From: B8-G4 sp033720735
GTDB taxonomy: Bacteria > Bacteroidota > Bacteroidia > Chitinophagales > Saprospiraceae
Reading direction: 5' to 3'
Length of the DNA stretch: 25,899 nt
Assembly (NCBI GenBank): GCA_033720735.1
Contig: JAWWBX010000020.1
Span: 1 to 25,899, forward strand
Part shown: positions 15,228-21,577 of the stretch, in pieces
How positions within the stretch are numbered: position 1 is the stretch's first letter
Layout of the letters: every line of letters starts with the position of its first letter
Made by a program: the position numbers and the translations under genes
The notes under the pieces: model-generated
The model's database searches: none
What the model saw: only the letters and a program-made list of their open reading frames with translations
What the model was told of the DNA's origin: nothing

Positions 15228-15275
15228 TTTCGAAGTCTGTGAGACTTCGAAAGTCTGGGAGACTCAGAAAGTCTT
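15228..15275. repeat. Hairpin repeat aagtct-N3-agactt family, copy 1
   Basis: Bases 15228-15238 (tttcgaagtct) pair perfectly with 15242-15252 (agacttcgaaa) over a gtg loop. They are followed by agtct-ggg-agact (15252-15264) and another aagtct. It belongs to the same family as 22801-22853 and fills the paaG-paaH gap. There is no T-run, so it is not a standard terminator. Confidence 0.8.
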
Positions 15276-15284
15276 TGGGACGAT

Positions 15285-15292
15285 TAACTTAG
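15285..15292 (+). promoter_or_regulatory. Candidate -7 box (TAACTTAG) before paaH
   Basis: It lies 4 nt before the ATG at 15297 and resembles the boxes before 17023 and 22873 (TAACTTCA, TAACTTAA). Confidence 0.3.
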
Positions 15293-15296
15293 CCGC

Positions 15297-16469
15297 ATGT
15301 CATCGAAAGATATCATCGGGATCGTAGGAGCGGGAACCATGGGCGCCGGTATCGCTCAGGTAGCTGCTACTGCCGGGCATGAGGTACTGCTGACCGATGC
15401 CAGCAGTGAAGCTCTCATCGAGGCGCGCGACAACCTGATCCGCATTCTCAATCGCCAGGTGGAGAAGCAACGCATGACGGATCCCGAAGCGAAGGCGATC
15501 CTTGGTCGGATATCCTTTGTCGATGGCATGACCGGGATGCGCGAGGCCGGACTGATCATTGAGGCGATTGTAGAGCGACTCGACGTGAAACAAACGGTAT
15601 TTCGGGCACTGGAAGCACTGGTTGCGCCCGACTGTGTCCTGGCCACCAACACCTCGTCGCTGTCGGTCACCTCCATCGCAGGGGCGTGTGCACATCCGCA
15701 GCGCGTGTTGGGTATCCATTTCTTCAACCCTGCTCCCTTGATGCGGTTGGTGGAGATCGTGCCTGCCGCGCAGAGCGACCCGGATACGGTGTCGAACGCT
15801 CGGCAACTCATCGACGACTGGGGGAAGACCACGGTGCTGGCAAAAGACACGCCGGGCTTTATCGTCAACCGGGTCGCACGCCCGTACTACAGCGAGGCTC
15901 TGCGCATCCTCGAGGAAGGGCTGGCCGATGTGCCAACGATCGACTGGGCACTCACCGGGATCGGCGGGTTCAAAATGGGACCGTTTACCCTGATGGATTA
16001 CATCGGCAATGACGTCAATTACGCCGTGACCGAATCCGTGTGGAAGGCCTGCTATTATGAGCCGCGCTACAAGCCAGCTTTCACCCAGAAGCGCCTGGTT
16101 GAGGCTGGTTACCTGGGCCGCAAGTCGGGCCGGGGCTACTATCACTACGGCGACCAGGCGGTCAATCCGGAGGCCAGGCGCGACGACGCGTTGGGCCAAC
16201 AGATCGTCGAGCGCGTGGTCGTCATGCTGATCAACGAAGCTGCAGATGCCCTGTACTGGGGGGTGGCCAGCAAGGAAGACATCGATCTGGCGATGACACG
16301 GGGCGTGAATTATCCGAAGGGTCTTTTTGCCTGGGCTGACGAATTGGGTGTCCAGCATGTCGTTGACACCTTGGATCGCTGCTTTGCCTGGTACCACGAA
16401 GAGCGCTATCGCTGCTCACCACTGCTACGTGAGATGGCCAGAGATCGTGCGCAGTTTTATCCGCGTTGA
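15297..16469 (+). CDS. paaH: 3-hydroxyacyl-CoA dehydrogenase, PaaH type
   Basis: 390 aa. An NAD-dependent dehydrogenase that oxidises 3-hydroxyadipyl-CoA to 3-oxoadipyl-CoA in the phenylacetate pathway. The Rossmann motif is GIVGAGTMGAGIA at residues 8-20. The catalytic His141 is in LGIHFFNPAPLM, and TNTSSLSVTSIA carries the conserved Ser/Asn. Domain order: NAD-binding (1-185), dimerisation/C-terminal domain (190-285, PGFIVNRVARPY through RKSGRGYYHYG), and a second partial C-terminal domain (~310-385, INEAADALYWGVASKEDIDLAMTRGVNYP, broken: GVNYPKGLFAWADELG). The tail is typical of PaaH/PaaC-type enzymes. Downstream is paaI (107 bp). Confidence 0.92.
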   Translation: MSSKDIIGIVGAGTMGAGIAQVAATAGHEVLLTDASSEALIEARDNLIRILNRQVEKQRMTDPEAKAILGRISFVDGMTGMREAGLIIEAIVERLDVKQTVFRALEALVAPDCVLATNTSSLSVTSIAGACAHPQRVLGIHFFNPAPLMRLVEIVPAAQSDPDTVSNARQLIDDWGKTTVLAKDTPGFIVNRVARPYYSEALRILEEGLADVPTIDWALTGIGGFKMGPFTLMDYIGNDVNYAVTESVWKACYYEPRYKPAFTQKRLVEAGYLGRKSGRGYYHYGDQAVNPEARRDDALGQQIVERVVVMLINEAADALYWGVASKEDIDLAMTRGVNYPKGLFAWADELGVQHVVDTLDRCFAWYHEERYRCSPLLREMARDRAQFYPR

Positions 16470-16514
16470 GCCGTTTTCCTCGGATGACTTTGGGGTGACA
16501 GGTCCCGACTCCAA

Positions 16515-16543
16515 CCCTAAACCTTAAACCTTAAACTTTAAAC
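16515..16543 (+). repeat. Heptamer array ccttaaa (4 units)
   Basis: ccctaaa, ccttaaa, ccttaaa, ctttaaa and a trailing c lie between paaH and paaI, just before a TAGCTTTG box. Such short arrays are common in intergenic regions of Bacteroidota, and the function is unknown. Confidence 0.75.
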
Positions 16544-16549
16544 ATTGAA

Positions 16550-16557
16550 TAGCTTTG
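16550..16557 (+). promoter_or_regulatory. Perfect Bacteroidota -7 element (TAGCTTTG) upstream of paaI
   Basis: An exact match to TAnnTTTG, 19 nt before the paaI ATG. No TTTG is present 19-21 nt upstream because the heptamer repeat occupies that place, so the -33 half is missing or degenerate. Confidence 0.4.
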
Positions 16558-16576
16558 GGTGTGAAAAATCTCAACC

Positions 16577-17005
16577 ATGGACGCACGCCAGCAAGCCACC
16601 CATATCGTTAACCAGATGTATGACAACGATCCGTTTTCGCAATGGCTCGGGATCGAGCGGATCGAAGATGGCCCCGGCACCTCGTTGCTCCGGATGACTG
16701 TTCGACCCGAGATGACCAATGGGTTTGGGGTCGCCCATGGTGGTATATCGTTTTCCTTTGCGGACAGCGCCTTTGCCTTTGCCTGCAATTCCCGCGGACG
16801 CAAGGCTGTCTCGATCGAATGCAGCATCAATCATCTGAAACCCATCCATGCGGGTGATGTCCTGACAGCCCATGCACAGGAGGTGTCGCGCAGCAACAAA
16901 CTGGGGGTATACGATGTGCGGGTGATCAATCAGGAAGACGTCCTCGTCGCATTGTTCAAGGGGTTGGTCTATCGCACCTCCGAGCCATGGCCTGGGACGG
17001 AATAA
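16577..17005 (+). CDS. paaI: PaaI-type hotdog acyl-CoA thioesterase
   Basis: 142 aa, single hotdog domain. PaaI hydrolyses phenylacetyl-CoA and ring-hydroxylated CoA esters, a safety valve that frees CoA when the pathway stalls. The key segment MTNGFGVAHGGISFSFADSAFA (broken: GVAHGGISFSFADSAF) contains the HGG turn (His54-Gly56) and the catalytic Asp63. The strand KAVSIECSINHLKPIHAGD binds CoA in relatives. The end (ALFKGLVYRT) closes the sheet. It is cytoplasmic, probably a tetramer. It follows paaH and precedes the Ubl gene by 17 bp. Confidence 0.93.
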   Translation: MDARQQATHIVNQMYDNDPFSQWLGIERIEDGPGTSLLRMTVRPEMTNGFGVAHGGISFSFADSAFAFACNSRGRKAVSIECSINHLKPIHAGDVLTAHAQEVSRSNKLGVYDVRVINQEDVLVALFKGLVYRTSEPWPGTE

Positions 17006-17010
17006 CTCCG

Positions 17011-17018
17011 TAACTTCA
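17011..17018 (+). promoter_or_regulatory. Candidate -7 box (TAACTTCA) before the MoaD-like gene
   Basis: It lies 4 nt before the GTG start. The surrounding ccgtaactt-M-aggggg string is repeated almost exactly before the histidine kinase gene (22856-22871). Confidence 0.3.
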
Positions 17019-17022
17019 GGGG

Positions 17023-17295
17023 GTGCCGAAAGTCAGTTTCACCTATGCCCTCAAGCGCTTCTTCCCGGACATCCGTCCGGAGGAGTTGAACGCACCAACG
17101 GTGCATGACCTGATCGTGCAACTGGACGAGAAATACCCCGGATTGAAAGGGTATATCGTCGATGACCAGGGAAGGCTCAGGCAACATGTCAATATTTTTG
17201 TGGACGGTACCCTGATCCGGGATCGCGAGGCCTTGTCCGATCCAACGCAAGGCGTGCAGGAGGTTTACATTATGCAGGCTCTTTCCGGTGGCTAA
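17023..17295 (+). CDS. MoaD/ThiS-family ubiquitin-like protein with C-terminal Gly-Gly
   Basis: 90 aa from GTG at 17023. It has a beta-grasp sulfur-carrier fold: KVSFTYALKRFFP, then PTVHDLIVQLDEKYPGLKGYI, QHVNIFVDGTLI and the C-terminal strand EVYIMQALSGG ending in Gly89-Gly90, the tail that E1-like enzymes adenylate and thiocarboxylate. MoaD, ThiS and small archaeal modifier proteins share this layout. No MoaE, MoeB/ThiF, ThiG or other partner is present in the window, so neither molybdopterin nor thiamin synthesis can be assigned. It leads a four-gene block: 15 bp to the TPR-like gene, then a TonB receptor and an Asp-box propeller. Its role there is unknown, and sulfur carrier or protein modifier are both possible. 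Confidence 0.88.
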   Translation: MPKVSFTYALKRFFPDIRPEELNAPTVHDLIVQLDEKYPGLKGYIVDDQGRLRQHVNIFVDGTLIRDREALSDPTQGVQEVYIMQALSGG

Positions 17296-17310
17296 AACGT
17301 ACATGGAACC

Positions 17311-18024
17311 ATGAAATACATTCTCCTGATGGTCGCCATCGTCATGGCAGAAAGCACGATGGCCCAGGGCTCCTGGCAAAGCAGGATTGACACTGCCTTC
17401 TACATCACGATCAGTTCCGATGAGGACGCCCTGCAACCCATGCTGGCGGAAATTGCCGGATCTGCAAGTGATACCAGGCACTACTGGGAAGCCTATGCCT
17501 GTTATCGCAGTGCCATCTTTGCCATGGTGAAAGAAGACATGGAGCAAGGCCAGAAGATGGTCCAACGTGGCATCGACGTTCTCAAGGCCAGGGAGGAACT
17601 GACGTCTGAAGATCACGCGTTGCTGGCATCCCTGCTCGGCATGCTGATCGTGTTTGACGAATCCCGGGCCATGCCCCTGGCGATGGAATCGGGTAAACAC
17701 TTCCAGACCGCCCTGTCGAAAGATGATCAGAATATGCGGGCGTATCTCGGGCTGGGACGCGGAGACTTTTACACACCAGTGGAATACGGCGGCGGACAGG
17801 TCGTGGAGCGCCACCTGCAAAAAGCCCTGGCCCTGCCGGCGGCAGCTTCTGACACTCCGGATGCACCGAGTTGGGGGCGCGATGAGGCATTCATGTACCT
17901 GGCTTTGTACTATCAGCGTGAGAAGCGCAAGCCCGAAGGCATTCTGACCTGCAAGCGCGGCCTCAAAGAATTTCCGGAGCACCAAGAATTGAAACGCATC
18001 CTGGGTGAGCTTGAGAAGTCCTAG
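17311..18024 (+). CDS. Exported TPR-like helical protein, unknown function
   Basis: 237 aa. Residues 1-19 form a signal peptide (MKYILLMVAIVMAESTMAQ). The mature part is all-helical with tetratricopeptide-like pairs: RHYWEAYACYRSAIFAMV, EQGQKMVQRGIDVLKAREEL, MESGKHFQTALSKDDQNMRAYLGLGRG, and the C-terminal RDEAFMYLALYYQREKRKPEGILTCKRGLKEFPEHQELKRILGELE, a good TPR hairpin. It is periplasmic by prediction. It lies 15 bp after the Ubl gene, and its last 20 nt overlap the start of the TonB receptor, so the two are probably translated together and may function together. Confidence 0.8.
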   Translation: MKYILLMVAIVMAESTMAQGSWQSRIDTAFYITISSDEDALQPMLAEIAGSASDTRHYWEAYACYRSAIFAMVKEDMEQGQKMVQRGIDVLKAREELTSEDHALLASLLGMLIVFDESRAMPLAMESGKHFQTALSKDDQNMRAYLGLGRGDFYTPVEYGGGQVVERHLQKALALPAAASDTPDAPSWGRDEAFMYLALYYQREKRKPEGILTCKRGLKEFPEHQELKRILGELEKS

Positions 18025-20119
18025 CAACCGGGCAGTGCTGGCTGGGGTCTTCAGCTTGATTTGTTGGCACGTGGTCGGGCAAACCACGATCCAGGGGACA
18101 GTGCGTGACGCCCAGGGGGCTCCGGTGGCCTTCGCCAACGTCTATCTCGATGAGATCTATGATGGCGGGGCTTCTGATGAAACGGGCGCGTTCGCCTTCA
18201 CCACGACGCACCAGGGCGATGCCATGTTTGTGGCCAGCAGCCTGGGCTTCGAGACGTTCTACCAGCAGATAACGGTGGGGTCTGATGCCATCACCATCGA
18301 GGTTGTGCTCCAGTCTGGTGCCACCGAATTGAATGAAGTGGTCATCGCCGCCGGGGCGTTCGAGGCGTCCGATGAGAAAAAAGCCACCTTTCTGAAGCCA
18401 CTGGATGTAGTGCAGAATCCGGTGGCCGCTGGAGATATTTATGGCGCCCTGCAGACCTTGCCGGGAGTCACCCGCGTGGGAGATGAAACCGGGATCTTCG
18501 TCAGGGGCGGTGAAGCCACTGAGACCAAGACGATCATCGACGGTACCATTGTGGACCGGCCATTCTTCAGTGATGTCCCGGATATCCCCTCCCGCGGACG
18601 CTTCGACCCATTCCTGTTTAAAGGCACGATGTTCAGCACGGGTGGCTACTCTGCCGAATATGGACAGGCCATGTCTTCGGTGCTGGTTCTTAATACGACC
18701 GACTTGCCCCAGGCCGCCTCCACGGGGTTCGGACTCAATCTTGTCGGCGTCAGCCTGTTCCGCACAGCGCTCTACAGAGATTCATCGGCCTTCCTCGCCA
18801 ACATTGGTTATACCAATCTGGAGCCCTACTTTGCCCTGATCCCGCAACGGCGCGAGTGGGATGAGGCGCCGCATGGTTACGGCGGAGCACTGGGTTATCG
18901 CAAGAGAACCGGCAGCGGCGGGATGCTCAAAGGGTATGCACAATTCCAGACCGGGCAGGGAGCCATTCAACTGGAGAATGTCGAGGACCCGACAGAGCCG
19001 CTGCCCTTTGGCTTTGACAATACCAATTTGTATTTCAATGCGTCGTACCGGGGACTGGTAGCAGACAACTGGGGTCTTTTCGCCGGTATCTCGGCCAGCC
19101 GTGATGTGGAGGACGCCGCCATCGGAGGGGCCGAGATCGAAGATGATGCGACACGGTTGCAGGCGAAGGTCACCCTGAGCCGTGAGATAGCCAAGGATGT
19201 GTTCCTGCGCTTTGGTTCAGACATCGCGTGGCGGGATGAATATGGAAGGTTTGAAGAATTTGAGGGATCATGGGATGGCATATTTCTGTCAGGCTACGCA
19301 GAGACGGATATCAAGTTCAGCCAGAATCTGGCCATCCGGCTTGGACTGCGTGCCGAACATGAAGGGTTGATCGACCGGCAGAATATCGCTCCGCGCACAT
19401 CCATCGCCTACAAGACCGGCAAGCGCAGTCAGATGGCCGTCGCCTATGGCTTGTTTTACCAGACCCCGGAAGCAGATTTTCAACGCAGCGCTCCGGATCT
19501 GGACTTTCAACGCGCAGCGCACTATATTCTCAATTACCAGTACCTGACCGAACAATACACATTCAGGATCGAGGCCTACCACAAGGATTACCGGGATCTG
19601 GTGACGTATGAGGGAGATCTGACCCGGGGCAACAATGGCCACGGGCATGCTACCGGGATCGATGTGTTCTGGCGCGACAAAAAGACCTTGAAGAACATTG
19701 ATTACTGGATCAGCTACTCCTGGATCGATTCAGAGCGCAAGTATCTGGCCTACCCGGTATCGGCCACCCCGCGCTTCATCACTGACCACACTTTGAATGT
19801 AGTGACCAAATACAGCCCCAATGCGCGCTGGCAATTCGGCGTCGGGTACACCTTTGCCTCGGGTCGCGCCTATGAGGATCCCAATACCAGCGCGTTTCTG
19901 GACGGGCGCACGAAGGCCTACCACAACGCTTCACTCAACGCAAGCTGGCTGACCAACCTGTTTAACAAGTTTACCGTCATCTATACGGCAATCAACAATC
20001 CATTCAATACGGAGCAGATCTTTGATTACCGCTATTCAATGGATGGGAGCAATCGGATTGCGATCGAGCCTTCTGCCGGACGCTCCGCATTTATTGGACT
20101 TTTTATGTTATTCCTCTAA
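18005..20119 (+). CDS. TonB-dependent receptor with carboxypeptidase-like regulatory domain
   Basis: 704 aa from GTG 18005, which overlaps the preceding gene by 20 nt and gives a sound signal peptide (RAVLAGVFSLICWHVVGQ); GTG 18035 is an internal alternative. Residues ~25-105 form the CarboxypepD_reg-like domain (TIQGTVRDAQGAPVAFANVYL), ~120-235 the plug (LQTLPGVTRVGDETGIFVRGG, broken: LPGVTRVGDETGIFVRGG; then GYSAEYGQAMSSVL), and the rest a ~22-strand barrel ending RSAFIGLFMLFL. It is relatively short for the family and has no SusD partner, so it is not a classic glycan SusC. The substrate is unknown; siderophore, cofactor or peptide uptake are possible. Expected location is the outer membrane. 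The Asp-box gene follows after 10 bp. Confidence 0.92.
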   Translation: MSLRSPSNRAVLAGVFSLICWHVVGQTTIQGTVRDAQGAPVAFANVYLDEIYDGGASDETGAFAFTTTHQGDAMFVASSLGFETFYQQITVGSDAITIEVVLQSGATELNEVVIAAGAFEASDEKKATFLKPLDVVQNPVAAGDIYGALQTLPGVTRVGDETGIFVRGGEATETKTIIDGTIVDRPFFSDVPDIPSRGRFDPFLFKGTMFSTGGYSAEYGQAMSSVLVLNTTDLPQAASTGFGLNLVGVSLFRTALYRDSSAFLANIGYTNLEPYFALIPQRREWDEAPHGYGGALGYRKRTGSGGMLKGYAQFQTGQGAIQLENVEDPTEPLPFGFDNTNLYFNASYRGLVADNWGLFAGISASRDVEDAAIGGAEIEDDATRLQAKVTLSREIAKDVFLRFGSDIAWRDEYGRFEEFEGSWDGIFLSGYAETDIKFSQNLAIRLGLRAEHEGLIDRQNIAPRTSIAYKTGKRSQMAVAYGLFYQTPEADFQRSAPDLDFQRAAHYILNYQYLTEQYTFRIEAYHKDYRDLVTYEGDLTRGNNGHGHATGIDVFWRDKKTLKNIDYWISYSWIDSERKYLAYPVSATPRFITDHTLNVVTKYSPNARWQFGVGYTFASGRAYEDPNTSAFLDGRTKAYHNASLNASWLTNLFNKFTVIYTAINNPFNTEQIFDYRYSMDGSNRIAIEPSAGRSAFIGLFMLFL

Positions 20120-20129
20120 ATACACGCAA

Positions 20130-21206
20130 ATGAAACTCCTTGTCTCCACGCGCAAAGGCCTCGTAGTTTACACCCGCAAGAACGGAAGTTGGAAGTACGA
20201 CACACTGCATTTCAAAGGCATTCCCATTTGTCTGACACACTACGACCCCGTGCATGACACCCTGTGGGCTTACCAGGATCATGGCCATTGGGGTATCAAG
20301 GTGCAACGGTCACGTGACTTCGGTGGCAGTTGGGAAGAGGTTGCTGCTCCGAAGTATCCGGAAGGGGCGGAAGTCAAGGAAGGCGTGCCTGCGGCCCTCA
20401 ACTACGTCTGGGCCGTGGCCAACGGAGGATCCGCGTATCCTGACCGTCTCTGGATGGGAACCGTGCCGGGCGGGCTGTTCGTGAGCGAGGACCGGGGTGA
20501 GACATTTACTCTCAATGAGCCCTTGTGGAATGACCCGAAACGCCAAACCAACTGGTTTGGTGGCGGCATGGACCACCCGGGCATCCACTCGGTCGTGGTG
20601 GATCCGCGTGACAGCGACCATGTGTACATCGGCATCAGCTGTGCCGGCGTCTACGAGACCCGCGACAGCGGCAAGACCTGGCAAGTGCGCAACAAGGGAC
20701 TCCGTGCCGACTTCCTGCCCGACCCATATGCTGATGTCGGACACGATCCGCACCTGCTGGTAGCTTGTGCCTCCCACCCTGATCACATGTGGCAGCAAAA
20801 CCATTGCGGCATCTTCAGGACGACTGACGGCGCACAGACCTGGCAGGATGTGGGTGAGAAAGATGGACCGGCACATTTCGGATTTGCAGTCGCAGTGGAC
20901 GAGAACGATCCCGACGTCGCCTGGGTGGTGCCCGCCATCAGCGACGAGATCCGCGTGGCTGTCGATGAGGCCCTGTGCGTGTGCCGCACCGACGACGGCG
21001 GCAAGACCTGGCAGGCGTACCGCAGCGGATTGCCACAGGAGGGGTGTTTCGATATCGTGTACCGGCACAGCCTGGTGAAGTCAGGCGACAGCCTCGTATT
21101 TGGCACGACCACCGGCAATCTGTTTCATTCCAGGGATGGGGGAGAGAGTTGGGAAACGATCAGTAACTACCTGCCGATGGTCTATGCGGTGGCGTTTGTG
21201 GATTGA
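20130..21206 (+). CDS. Cytoplasmic Asp-box (BNR) beta-propeller protein, non-sialidase
   Basis: 358 aa from ATG 20130 (MKLLVSTRKGLVVY); the longer frame from 20022 lies within the receptor gene. There is no signal peptide. Six Asp-box-like turns are seen: SRDFGGSW, SEDRGETF, TRDSGKTW, TTDGAQTW, TDDGGKTW and SRDGGESW, indicating a six-bladed propeller. Catalytic features of true sialidases (FRIP motif, Arg triad) are not seen. A striking His/Cys/Trp-rich middle (FGGGMDHPGIHSVV, CAGVYE, GHDPHLLVACASHPDHMWQQNHCGIF, broken: CASHPDHMWQQNHCGIF) suggests a ligand- or metal-binding central site. Databases commonly name such proteins exo-alpha-sialidase or glycosyl hydrolase, which is likely misleading. 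Its place at the end of the Ubl block suggests a role linked to the MoaD-like protein. Confidence 0.85.
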   Translation: MKLLVSTRKGLVVYTRKNGSWKYDTLHFKGIPICLTHYDPVHDTLWAYQDHGHWGIKVQRSRDFGGSWEEVAAPKYPEGAEVKEGVPAALNYVWAVANGGSAYPDRLWMGTVPGGLFVSEDRGETFTLNEPLWNDPKRQTNWFGGGMDHPGIHSVVVDPRDSDHVYIGISCAGVYETRDSGKTWQVRNKGLRADFLPDPYADVGHDPHLLVACASHPDHMWQQNHCGIFRTTDGAQTWQDVGEKDGPAHFGFAVAVDENDPDVAWVVPAISDEIRVAVDEALCVCRTDDGGKTWQAYRSGLPQEGCFDIVYRHSLVKSGDSLVFGTTTGNLFHSRDGGESWETISNYLPMVYAVAFVD

Positions 21207-21490
21207 AGCCATTGAAATGGCTCCGTGTGCAACGGTATGGGGGCGCTGCGCCCACGATTGAAATCGCGGGGTGTATTGGTGGTGGAGATGGCATCCGTTC
21301 AGCTCATGCATTGAATTGACAGGTGTTGTGGTTATGGCATCCTATCCACAGCGCACGACTTCAGCCCACGACTTCAGTCGTGGGTCGTAGGAGTCGGGCG
21401 AGTCCCAGAAACGATTTCAATCGTTTCCATAACGGAAATCATGCCTTGCCCCGGCCATCCTCTGGACGTCAAAGCACGATGACGATCGTG
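21207..21490. repeat. Cluster of REP-like palindromes (core attGAaat / attTCaat)
   Basis: This gap of ~370 bp (21207-21577) has no gene but at least six inverted repeats: agccatt-ga-aatggct (21207-21222), gggcgc-t-gcgccc (21241-21253), cgatt-ga-aatcg (21255-21266), cccacgact-tc-agtcgtggg (21365-21384, preceded by another cacgacttcag), gaaacgatt-tc-aatcgtttc (21408-21427) and cacgat-gacg-atcgtg (21475-21490). Most have a 2-nt GA or TC loop. This resembles REP/REPIN-type hairpins mobilised by RAYT (Y1) transposases; none is encoded here. The remainder up to 21577 shows only possible promoter sequence (tttaactgctacc before the ATG). Confidence 0.75.
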
Positions 21491-21577
21491 GCGAATGAGG
21501 CAGGCCGGCGGTTAATACCGGGGCCATCGGGTCTTTAGCCCAAAACTCTTCATCTTTACCCGCGTTTAACTGCTACC

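Noticed and set aside
17023..17295. Assignment as MoaD for molybdenum cofactor synthesis
   Set aside because: No moaE, moeB or other cofactor gene is nearby, and GG-ending beta-grasp proteins serve several pathways.
20022..20129. Longer start of the Asp-box protein inside the TonB receptor gene
   Set aside because: It overlaps the receptor's C-terminal strands in another frame; MKLLVSTRKG at 20130 is a normal family start.
20130..21206. Sialidase (GH33) assignment for the Asp-box protein
   Set aside because: Asp-boxes are structural and occur in many propellers; no FRIP motif or Arg triad was seen and there is no export signal.
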